A stretch of 8,875 nt of DNA, taken from Flavobacteriaceae bacterium. Lineage in GTDB: Bacteria > Bacteroidota > Bacteroidia > Flavobacteriales > Flavobacteriaceae. The translations under genes and the position numbers were made by a program. The DNA lies in NCBI GenBank assembly GCA_013003145.1, contig JABDLH010000032.1, positions 1 to 8,875 on the forward strand. The letters run 5' to 3'. Shown here piece after piece: positions 1-5,941 of the stretch. Under the pieces are notes generated by a model, which saw only the letters and a program-made list of their open reading frames with translations, searched no databases and was not told the DNA's origin. Within the stretch, counting starts at the first letter, position 1. Every line of letters begins with the position of its first letter.

Positions 1-1
1 G

Positions 2-634
2 CCTTACTTTGAAACCGATACGGTACACGTTAAACAGATGATCACTTTTGAGCAGATCTCGGAGCTGGTCGGGGTGAGCGAGGATGACCTGAAAACCCTG
101 AACCCTTCCTATAAACTGAACATCATCCCTAAGATTGAAGGAAAGACCCATGTGCTTCGACTGCCCAAATGGGCCGTTGGCAAATTCGTCAATAACGAAC
201 CTGCGATTTACGCCCATGTGGAAAAGGAATTGGCCGAACGTGAAAAACCCATACCCCAACTGGTTCAAGCCGAAGAGCGGATCAGGTATAAGGTGCGCAG
301 CGGGGATTACCTGGGGAAGATCGCAGAGCGATACGGGGTCGGTGTTAGCCAGATCAAACGATGGAACGGCCTTCGGAGCAATAACATCAGGGTAGGCCAG
401 AGACTTACTATATTCGCCAGGAACCCGGTAACTACAACAACACAGCGTTCTTCTGGCAATTCCGGTTCATCCGGAAGCGCGAAGACCCACGTAGTACAAA
501 AAGGGGATTCGCTCTGGACCATATCGCAGAAATATCCTGGCATAACAATTGATAACCTAAAGAAATGGAACGGGTTGCGGAATAATAACCTGATTCCCGG
601 TACCCGACTTAAATTATGCGAATGCTCTTCTTAA
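2..634 (+). CDS. LysM-containing murein transglycosylase (MltD-like), 3' part only
   Basis: Only the last 210 residues are in the window. The frame is open to the left edge, and the codons before the first ATG (position 38) read PYFETDTVHVKQ in frame, so that ATG is internal and not the start. Seen: a degenerate LysM-like module (from ITFEQISELVG to HVLRLP, about 38-166), then two clear LysM domains at about 284-415 (YKVRSGDYLGKIAERYG...) and 485-619 (HVVQKGDSLWTISQKYP...), joined by a Ser/Thr/Gly-rich linker. LysM domains bind N-acetylglucosamine in peptidoglycan. The block with FETDTVHVKQMITFEQI resembles the region after the lytic transglycosylase domain in Bacteroidota MltD-like proteins. 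The catalytic domain itself is outside the window, so the enzyme assignment is inference; a LysM protein without that domain is the alternative. The protein ends CECSS, with two cysteines at the extreme C-terminus. A DUF4837-like lipoprotein gene follows after 13 bases, probably in the same transcript. Confidence 0.82.
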   Translation, partial: PYFETDTVHVKQMITFEQISELVGVSEDDLKTLNPSYKLNIIPKIEGKTHVLRLPKWAVGKFVNNEPAIYAHVEKELAEREKPIPQLVQAEERIRYKVRSGDYLGKIAERYGVGVSQIKRWNGLRSNNIRVGQRLTIFARNPVTTTTQRSSGNSGSSGSAKTHVVQKGDSLWTISQKYPGITIDNLKKWNGLRNNNLIPGTRLKLCECSS

Positions 635-647
635 ACACAAAACGAAA

Positions 648-1652
648 ATGAAATACCTGGGAACATTATTGGCTTTACTTTTTTTATTCACCGCCTGCGA
701 AGAAAAGGAGAAGAAAAAATACAAACCGGAATCCCTGGGTTCCATCAATAACCTTTCTGTGGTGATGGAGAATCAATTATGGGAAAGTGCTGTAGGAGAC
801 AGTGTTCGCGCAATTTTTGCCGCACCGGCTGTAGGGCTGACCTGGGAAGAGCCCCTCTTTAACATAGAGCATATGCCACAGCGCGTATTCACAGGGACTA
901 CCAGGCACAGGCGTTCCGTTCTGTTTGTCAGTATAGATAGTGTGAGTGTCGCTCATTTTAAAAAAGATGTATACGCCAGGCCTCAGATCGTGGCTGTAGT
1001 AAAAGCACCGAGTAAAGACCAGCTCATCGAAAACCTGAAAAAGGAAGCTGAACCCATGATCGCTGCCTTTAAACAACAGGAAATTGAGGAAACCCAAAGC
1101 AGGTTCAGGCGTTCCCTGAACAAAGGGACCGTATTAAGCGATAAATTCGGATTAAGCCTCGATCTGCCCCTTATCTATAAAGTAGGCAAGGAAGAGGAGA
1201 ATTTTGTATGGATAGATCGCGAAATTCAGAAAGGGACCATGAATATCCTCGCTTACACCATGCCGGCAGATTATTTTGACAATGATACCACCCTGGTGAA
1301 GGATATCGTGAAAATGCGCGATTCCATTGGCAAGAAATTTGTGCCGGGACCGGATATCCCCGGGAAAACAACTTACCTCTCTACGGAAAAGGCTTTTGCT
1401 CCCCATGTTTATTCCACCCAGGTGGCCGGGATGGACGCTCTTGAGGTCAGGGGAATCTGGGAGATCCAAAATTACCCCATGGCAGGTCCTTTCTTAACCT
1501 ATATCATAGATGACCCGGCTAATAACCGCAAGGTGGTACTGGAAGGGTTTACCTTTGCGCCATCAACCAATAAGAGGGATTATATGTTCGAATTGGAGGC
1601 GATTCTGAAGACGCTGGAATTCAAGGAAGCCAAACCGGAAACTGCTATGTAG
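648..1652 (+). CDS. DUF4837-family lipoprotein
   Basis: A 334-residue protein with a lipoprotein signal: MKYLGTLLALLFLFTAC, with the lipid-attachment cysteine at residue 17 (lipobox F-T-A-C, slightly off the usual leucine). The mature N-terminus is highly charged (CEEKEKKK), which could resemble the acidic surface-export signals described for Bacteroidota lipoproteins, but this is inference. The body, with SVVMENQLWES near the N-terminus, a central segment around GTVLSDKFGLSLDLPLIYKV and a C-terminal stretch around GIWEIQNYPMAGPF, matches what I know of the DUF4837 family in length and layout. The molecular function of this family is unknown. The gene starts 13 bases after the MltD-like gene, and the terminator at 1722-1748 ends the unit, so a cell-envelope role next to peptidoglycan turnover is a reasonable inference. 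The ATG at 648 is chosen because the signal peptide begins directly there; its leader is A-rich (AAAACGAAA) with no Shine-Dalgarno motif. Confidence 0.82.
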   Translation: MKYLGTLLALLFLFTACEEKEKKKYKPESLGSINNLSVVMENQLWESAVGDSVRAIFAAPAVGLTWEEPLFNIEHMPQRVFTGTTRHRRSVLFVSIDSVSVAHFKKDVYARPQIVAVVKAPSKDQLIENLKKEAEPMIAAFKQQEIEETQSRFRRSLNKGTVLSDKFGLSLDLPLIYKVGKEEENFVWIDREIQKGTMNILAYTMPADYFDNDTTLVKDIVKMRDSIGKKFVPGPDIPGKTTYLSTEKAFAPHVYSTQVAGMDALEVRGIWEIQNYPMAGPFLTYIIDDPANNRKVVLEGFTFAPSTNKRDYMFELEAILKTLEFKEAKPETAM

Positions 1653-1721
1653 AACAAGATGGTTAAATAAGCCATTTTAAGCCGGCTGAATGACTTAGTG
1701 ACCCTGTTGTATAAAAAACAT

Positions 1722-1748
1722 AAAACGCCTCTCTGGGGGCGTTTTTTT
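1722..1748. terminator. Rho-independent terminator between convergent genes, probably bidirectional
   Basis: AAAACGCC at 1722-1729 pairs with GGCGTTTT at 1738-1745, and the stem can be closed further by T-G and C-G pairs to leave a 4-base loop. A run of seven T follows on the + strand (1742-1748). Read on the - strand, the same stem is followed by TTTTATGTTTTTT, also T-rich. It sits 70 bases after the stop of the DUF4837-like gene and 16 bases beyond the stop of the small - strand gene at 1764, so it can end both transcripts. Confidence 0.85.
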
Positions 1749-1763
1749 ATGCTTCTGCTGGGC

Positions 1764-1931
1764 TTAAAAAGCATAACCGGTCATTAAGCGATATATAAAA
1801 GCGTACAGCACAATAGCGAACAACATAAAACAGAACCAGGAGAATAACCTGAAGTAATTTCGCACCAGGAAATTACCGATATCCCTGAAGGCGTTCAGGT
1901 AAAGCTCTCTAATAATCGCAAACTGCTTCAT
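1764..1931 (-). CDS. Small single-pass membrane protein, 55 residues (DUF6747-like)
   Basis: A short reading frame read from the - strand: it starts MKQFAIIRELYLNAFRDIGN, continues through an amphipathic, basic segment (FLVRNYFRLF) into a hydrophobic stretch at about residues 29-47 (rich in F, W, L, I, V), and ends FIYRLMTGYAF. The ATG at 1931 is the only possible start: reading upstream in frame there is no ATG, GTG or TTG before a TAG stop, ten codons back. The order charged helix, hydrophobic helix, short polar/aromatic tail is protein-like, and the frame lies tightly between a terminator and an AT-rich presumed promoter region. From memory it resembles short flavobacterial proteins grouped as DUF6747, whose function is unknown; this family name is not certain. 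Expected place: inner membrane. It does not belong to the T9SS locus transcript, because a terminator (2078-2105) lies between them. Confidence 0.72.
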   Translation of the reverse strand: MKQFAIIRELYLNAFRDIGNFLVRNYFRLFSWFCFMLFAIVLYAFIYRLMTGYAF

Positions 1932-2077
1932 GGAGGGTAACCGGTATGAGTATATATAACTCTAAATGAAACGGTTAAAGTATCCCGAACGCTTTAATTT
2001 GTTGTAAAACAAGGGGTTAAAGTGGTAAAAGTGTATTCCCGGCCTCGCCGCAGTGTGCCAAAGCCATATAGGAAACG
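1932..2077 (-). promoter_or_regulatory. Presumed promoter region of the small membrane protein gene
   Basis: This stretch lies between the terminator of the three-gene locus and the start of the 55-residue gene, so the promoter of that gene is expected here. It is AT-rich near the gene (TATATATA at about 1951-1958). I could not find a clean Bacteroidota promoter (TTTG about 19 bases before TAnnTTTG) on the - strand; the nearest partial match is TACTTTAA. No further coding frame is seen. A repeated 9-mer inside it is listed separately. Confidence 0.4.
1973..2023. repeat. Direct repeat GGTTAAAGT with inverted half-site
   Basis: GGTTAAAGT occurs at 1973-1981 and again at 2015-2023, exactly 42 bases apart, about four turns of B-form DNA. 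An inverted core copy, CTTTAA, lies at 1992-1997, so TTAAAG at 1975-1980 and CTTTAA at 1992-1997 form a spaced inverted repeat. The sites begin 42 and 84 bases upstream of the first base of the 55-residue gene. They could be operator sites, but the sequence is AT-rich and chance is a real alternative. Confidence 0.35.
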
Positions 2078-2105
2078 AAAAAACCGTCCAAATTTCTTTG
2101 CACGG
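2078..2105 (-). terminator. Rho-independent terminator of the T9SS cargo / PorP / OmpA locus
   Basis: Read on the - strand, CCGT-G-CAAA, loop GAAA, TTTG-G-ACGG forms an eight-pair stem with one internal G-G mismatch and a GNRA-type tetraloop, followed directly by six T (2083 down to 2078). Extra A-T pairs upstream of the stem can extend it. It begins 46 bases after the stop codon of the OmpA-family gene and separates that transcript from the small gene downstream. Confidence 0.85.
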
Positions 2106-2151
2106 CTTAGGTTGGTTAAGGATTTAATCTATGTTGGTTTACATTTAATTC

Positions 2152-4734
2152 TTACATATCCACGATGATAAATTCGGATCTCCTGTTCAGCTGGTGCTGC
2201 TGACTGCTGCATCGCACACTGCCATCACAATTGTTCAGCAGTCGGTTTTCACCATAGCCTATCGCACTCTCTATACGCTTAGGATCAATTCCCTGGGAAA
2301 CCAGGTAATCCCGGGTAGATTTAGCTCTTTTGTCAGACAGGTAGGTATTGTAAACTTTAGGACCCCGCGAATCCGTATGGGATTCGATCTTTATCACCAT
2401 ACTGGGGTATTCATTGAGGATGGCGACCAGTTTATCCAGTTCTTCTGACGCATCCTGCCGTATATTGAACTTGTCAAAATCAAAATAGATCATATCCATT
2501 TTAATTTTACGGATCCCGTCTTCAACTGCGATCAGCTCTTCCAGCTTTTTCAGCTCCACAGTAGTATCAATTCTTTCATTATCCAGGGTATTGACCACCG
2601 AGTTACTTTCAAAATAACTCTCTTTACTGACCTTTATGGAATACTTGGTATTCCCATCCAGTTCTTCAAAGACAAAAGATCCATCGGCTTCGGTGACCAC
2701 CTCCTTCAGCGTCCTGTTATTTTCGTCCAGGAGGGTTACCAGCGCTTCGGGAACCACTTCTCCATTGACGATCTCTGTTACGATACCGGCAATGGCATTC
2801 TCGTTGACCTCTTCCGGGATCAGCTTCTTAAAAGAATAAATATCATCATCTCCTTTCCCTCCACTCCTGTTAGAGGCAAAAAAACCTTTCTGCGTCTCCT
2901 CATCAATGATAAAAGAGAAATCATCTTTGTTACTGTTTACAGGACGGCCCATATTCCTGACTTCCAGGAAGCCATCTTCCTGGTTAAAGGCTACTTCAAA
3001 AATGTCGAGTCCGCCCAGGCCAACATGTCCGTCTGAAGAAAAATAGAGTTTGTCATTATTGATAAAAGGGAACATCTCTTTCCGGTCTGTATTGATTTCC
3101 GGCCCGAGGTTCCTGGGATCTGAAAAACTGCCGTCTTCCCGTACGTCCACAACAAAGATATCGGTGGCGCCGATGGTACCGGGCATATCAGAGACAAAGT
3201 ACATCTGTTTCCCGTCCGGGCTTAAGGCGGGGTGACCGGTAGAATAATCATCACTTGTAAATGATAATGGTTCCGCTTCCGTCCATCCTTTCTCAGTTTT
3301 AACCGATCGGTATATTTTTAGGTGGTTTACCCCGTGTTTATCCCTCTTCAGTTTTTTCCCGTAGTTATTCCTGGTAAAATAAATGGTTTTCTGATCAGGG
3401 GAGAAGGTTACAGAGGCTTCGTGGTATTTGGTATTTACGGTCTTGTCAAATTTAACCGCATCCCTTACTTCCTGGCTTTCTTCATTCATTTTCGCCACGT
3501 ACAGGTCCAGGTAGGGCTGGTTATTCCATTTGTATCTCCGAGTGCTGAAAAAAGAAGAATCTGCCGCGGATGCAAAAAGTAGCTGGTCTTCCCCGTATCT
3601 CATCGGGCTGAAATCAGAATATTTGGAATTGATGTCCAGGTTCTTGACCTCCATCAGGCTTTCACTGTTCAGGATGTTGTCTAAAACCACTTCACCCCGG
3701 GTCTCCCGGCGGATGTTACCGTTGCGGTTCTGATCTTGTTTCTCGAGTTCCTTATTGTAAAGACGCATCAGGCGCTTTGCCCGGCTGTATTTACCGGTAC
3801 CTTTCAGCGAATGGGCGTATTTAAAGATATTATCGGTGCTCATTTCTTTCTTGTACTTGTCGTACAACATATCATACCAGTAATAGGCCCGTTCCATATT
3901 GGTATTGTAGTAATGAGCGTCTCCTACTCGCTCTATGGTTTTGAAAGAATGCTTTTCACTATCCTCCAATGCCAGTTCATACAGCTCTGCCGCCTCTGCA
4001 TACCACATTTTATTAAAGTACTGGTCAGCTTTCATGAGGAGTTTAGAGGTAGGACTATCGTCATATGCCGAAGGGCTACTAGCCTTCATATAAGACTCTT
4101 TAACGGTGGTCGGCGTATTGAGATCACGTTCTTTTACCTGGGCTATTTTCTTTTTCAGTGCTGTATTGGGAACCTGAACCTCTTGTAATTCGCGCTTAAG
4201 TGCCATCTGTTCGGTTTCCACCGCCGCTTTAACCAAAGATTCACGATCCTGAACCGGGTTGGCCATTTGTAGTATCCAAGTGGTGGAACCATAGCGGTTA
4301 TTCAGTTTGGAATTGCAGGCTTCTATTGCATCCTGCCAGCGAGCATTATGTTGTAAGAACACGTAGTGCATCTTATTGGAAGGATTGAAGATGAAATCGG
4401 CATCAAACCCTTTTTTATTCAAATTCCGCACTGACTTCCTGGCATTGGAACGCTCTCCAAAAACTCCGGCAACAATGTAATATCCATTGTTGTATTCGGG
4501 TAGGTGGTCAAATTTCCGGGTAAGGATCTTATACCTCTTAGCTTCATTGATGAAATCTTCGTTATCCCTTTCATCCCCATTGGTTCTGCCCGGGCGGGCA
4601 TCACGTGAAGCATATGAAACTGACGCTATTCCGTTATTCGCTTCCATGGAGGAATTGACCGGAGTCTGTGCAAAACCGGGTTGCACCAGCAGCAGTGCGG
4701 TGAGGGCCAGGATAAAAGTGATGCTTATCTTCAT
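2152..4734 (-). CDS. OmpA-family periplasmic protein with SPOR, TPR and PD40 propeller
   Basis: The start at 4734 gives 860 residues beginning MKISITFILALTALLLVQPGFAQ, a normal signal peptide cut after FAQ or FA. A longer start at 4767 adds 11 residues (MPTTFFPDNIA) that would spoil the signal peptide; an in-frame TAA lies just before it. Domains, numbered from the chosen start: SPOR-like (about 83-157, GYYIVAGVFGERSNA), TPR-like helices (about 229-324), PD40/WD40-like propeller (about 371-636; blades with SPDGKQMYFVSD and DKLYFSSDG), carboxypeptidase-regulatory-like beta-sandwich (about 645-727), and OmpA C-terminal domain (about 744-860; YFDFDKFNIR, HTDSRG, NRRSEF). HTDSRG and NRRSEF carry the Asp and Arg that bind diaminopimelate in this family, so non-covalent peptidoglycan anchoring is expected. 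TPR-propeller-CRD-OmpA matches the order known for PorE of the T9SS, but this protein has no lipobox and carries an extra N-terminal SPOR domain. It is the last gene before the locus terminator. Confidence 0.9.
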   Translation of the reverse strand: MKISITFILALTALLLVQPGFAQTPVNSSMEANNGIASVSYASRDARPGRTNGDERDNEDFINEAKRYKILTRKFDHLPEYNNGYYIVAGVFGERSNARKSVRNLNKKGFDADFIFNPSNKMHYVFLQHNARWQDAIEACNSKLNNRYGSTTWILQMANPVQDRESLVKAAVETEQMALKRELQEVQVPNTALKKKIAQVKERDLNTPTTVKESYMKASSPSAYDDSPTSKLLMKADQYFNKMWYAEAAELYELALEDSEKHSFKTIERVGDAHYYNTNMERAYYWYDMLYDKYKKEMSTDNIFKYAHSLKGTGKYSRAKRLMRLYNKELEKQDQNRNGNIRRETRGEVVLDNILNSESLMEVKNLDINSKYSDFSPMRYGEDQLLFASAADSSFFSTRRYKWNNQPYLDLYVAKMNEESQEVRDAVKFDKTVNTKYHEASVTFSPDQKTIYFTRNNYGKKLKRDKHGVNHLKIYRSVKTEKGWTEAEPLSFTSDDYSTGHPALSPDGKQMYFVSDMPGTIGATDIFVVDVREDGSFSDPRNLGPEINTDRKEMFPFINNDKLYFSSDGHVGLGGLDIFEVAFNQEDGFLEVRNMGRPVNSNKDDFSFIIDEETQKGFFASNRSGGKGDDDIYSFKKLIPEEVNENAIAGIVTEIVNGEVVPEALVTLLDENNRTLKEVVTEADGSFVFEELDGNTKYSIKVSKESYFESNSVVNTLDNERIDTTVELKKLEELIAVEDGIRKIKMDMIYFDFDKFNIRQDASEELDKLVAILNEYPSMVIKIESHTDSRGPKVYNTYLSDKRAKSTRDYLVSQGIDPKRIESAIGYGENRLLNNCDGSVRCSSQQHQLNRRSEFIIVDM

Positions 4735-4995
4735 TGCTATATTATCGGGGAAAAATGTTGTTGGCATTTACATAAATGTGTACCCAGGAATGCGGAGTAT
4801 ACTTTTTGTACCCACTCCTTAGGTAACGCTGAAATTAGGAATAACCCCAAGCCTGGATTATTTTTTGTTGTGAAACAGGGCTATTTTGTCGTGTAAGCCG
4901 TTTTTATGTGGTTGATCGATGAATTACATGAATCAATTTAGGTTGTTAAAGCAAAGAATTCGACTTCTTGTTCACTGGGAGATCCCAATTGAATT
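4735..4995 (-). other. 261-base gap between the PorP/SprF-like and OmpA-family genes
   Basis: No coding frame is supported on either strand. No hairpin with a T run is seen after the stop of the PorP/SprF-like gene, so read-through into the OmpA-family gene is possible. The length also leaves room for a separate promoter, but I found no clean TTTG / TAnnTTTG pair on the - strand. The gap includes the long leader of the OmpA-family gene with the hairpin listed at 4794-4818. Confidence 0.6.
4794..4818 (-). other. Possible leader hairpin upstream of the OmpA-family gene
   Basis: On the - strand GGAGT pairs with ACTCC, with an inner TAC / GTA stem around an AAAAA loop and a small internal asymmetry (GGG against one T). 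It lies 60 bases upstream of the chosen start codon. The 7-mer GGGTACA occurs in it and again about 25 bases nearer the gene. No T run follows, so it is not a terminator. It may be an RNA structure or chance. Confidence 0.25.
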
Positions 4996-5916
4996 TTAGA
5001 AGAAACGAGGTGATTTTAAAATGGTATTTTTCGATACCAATTGGTATCTTAAAAAGATTTCATGGGAGCCCGAATTATAAACATTGAGTTCATTCGTATT
5101 GTAATCATAGGCATAACCAAAAATGATCTGGGGTGTGATCTGCATGCCCAGGACCCCACTTAGCGATTCCTCGAAACGATAGTTAGCCCCCAAGCTTAGG
5201 GTATCATAGAAAAGAAAATTGGCAGAAACATCTTTCGATAAGGGGTTGCCCTGCACAAACTTCAGATAAAATGAGGGTTTAAATTTAATATCCTCCGCTA
5301 ATTGGAATACATGTCCTCCTATGAGGTAATACTGCAATCTTTCGGTTTCTTCTGCCTCCTTAAATTCCTCGTAGCGCACATTAGGGATCAGGTTGGGAAT
5401 AGAAAATCCTATGTAGGATCTCTGGTTATAGAAAAAGCTCCCTACGCCCAGGTTGGGAAGTAATTTACTGTTGATGTTGGTGTTGAATACTGCTTCCGGA
5501 TCCCGGAATCTTCCCCTGGACCAGTCTATGGATAATAACCTGACCCCGGCTTTAATGCCGAGGCCCAAACGGGCGCCGGAAGAATTCAGGATTAAGGTAT
5601 GGGCGTAATTGGCATCCATATAGGTTTCCTGGGACGGACCCAGTTCATCCTGTATTACTGAGAGACCTAATCCATCAAATCCCTGTATGGGAGATTCAAT
5701 ACTAAAAGTCATGGTACGGGGAGCGCCTTCAATACCCGACCACTGGCTGCGATACAGGGCCATTAAAGTCAGATCTCCCCTGGAACCGGTATATCCCGCA
5801 TTAACGGTCATAGGGTTAAATTGATACTGGGTATACTGGGGATTTTGCTGCGCCCGAATATATAATATACCAAACAGTATAAGGATTAAGGTTATATGGG
5901 AGTGAAATAATTTCAT
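4996..5916 (-). CDS. PorP/SprF-family type IX secretion outer-membrane protein
   Basis: A 306-residue protein, the usual length for the family. It has a signal peptide (MKLFHSHITLILILFGILYIRA, cut before QQ) and the family's N-terminal block at about residues 26-77: QYTQYQFNPMTVNAGYTGSR, then LYRSQWSGIEGAPRT. The rest alternates short beta-strands with turns (GLGIKAGVRL, YIGFSIPNLIPN, SLGANYRFEESLSGVLGMQI, IIFGYAYDYNTNEL), and the C-terminus is KSPRFF, typical for PorP/SprF. Family members are outer-membrane barrel proteins; SprF is needed for secretion of the type B cargo SprB in Flavobacterium johnsoniae, and sprF-like genes often lie directly downstream of type B cargo genes. Here the gene begins 25 bases after the stop of such a cargo gene, so a dedicated partner for that cargo is the best inference. 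It is a paralog type and not necessarily core PorP. The leader TATAAAATG has no Shine-Dalgarno motif. Confidence 0.93.
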   Translation of the reverse strand: MKLFHSHITLILILFGILYIRAQQNPQYTQYQFNPMTVNAGYTGSRGDLTLMALYRSQWSGIEGAPRTMTFSIESPIQGFDGLGLSVIQDELGPSQETYMDANYAHTLILNSSGARLGLGIKAGVRLLSIDWSRGRFRDPEAVFNTNINSKLLPNLGVGSFFYNQRSYIGFSIPNLIPNVRYEEFKEAEETERLQYYLIGGHVFQLAEDIKFKPSFYLKFVQGNPLSKDVSANFLFYDTLSLGANYRFEESLSGVLGMQITPQIIFGYAYDYNTNELNVYNSGSHEIFLRYQLVSKNTILKSPRFF

Positions 5917-5941
5917 TTTATATTTTTCGGGGGATTTTATA

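Noticed and set aside
38..40. ATG at 38 as the start of a separate small LysM protein
   Set aside because: The frame continues upstream to the edge, and the preceding residues fit the known MltD-like sequence (FETDTVHVKQ), so this methionine is internal.
777..1469. Open frames on the - strand within the DUF4837-like gene
   Set aside because: They are antisense to a gene with a clear lipoprotein signal and family resemblance; no domain is seen.
3736..4188. A 150-codon open frame on the + strand
   Set aside because: It lies wholly inside the OmpA-family gene on the other strand, whose SPOR/TPR region is clearly protein-like; the + strand product has no recognisable domain and a shadow-like composition.
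4487..4896. Two overlapping + strand frames reaching into the gap before the OmpA-family gene
   Set aside because: Most of their length is antisense to the signal-peptide and SPOR region; the products look random and carry no start-site signal.
4970..4992. Hairpin TGGG-AGAT-CCCA just after the PorP/SprF-like gene as terminator
   Set aside because: The stem is only four pairs and no T run follows on the - strand.
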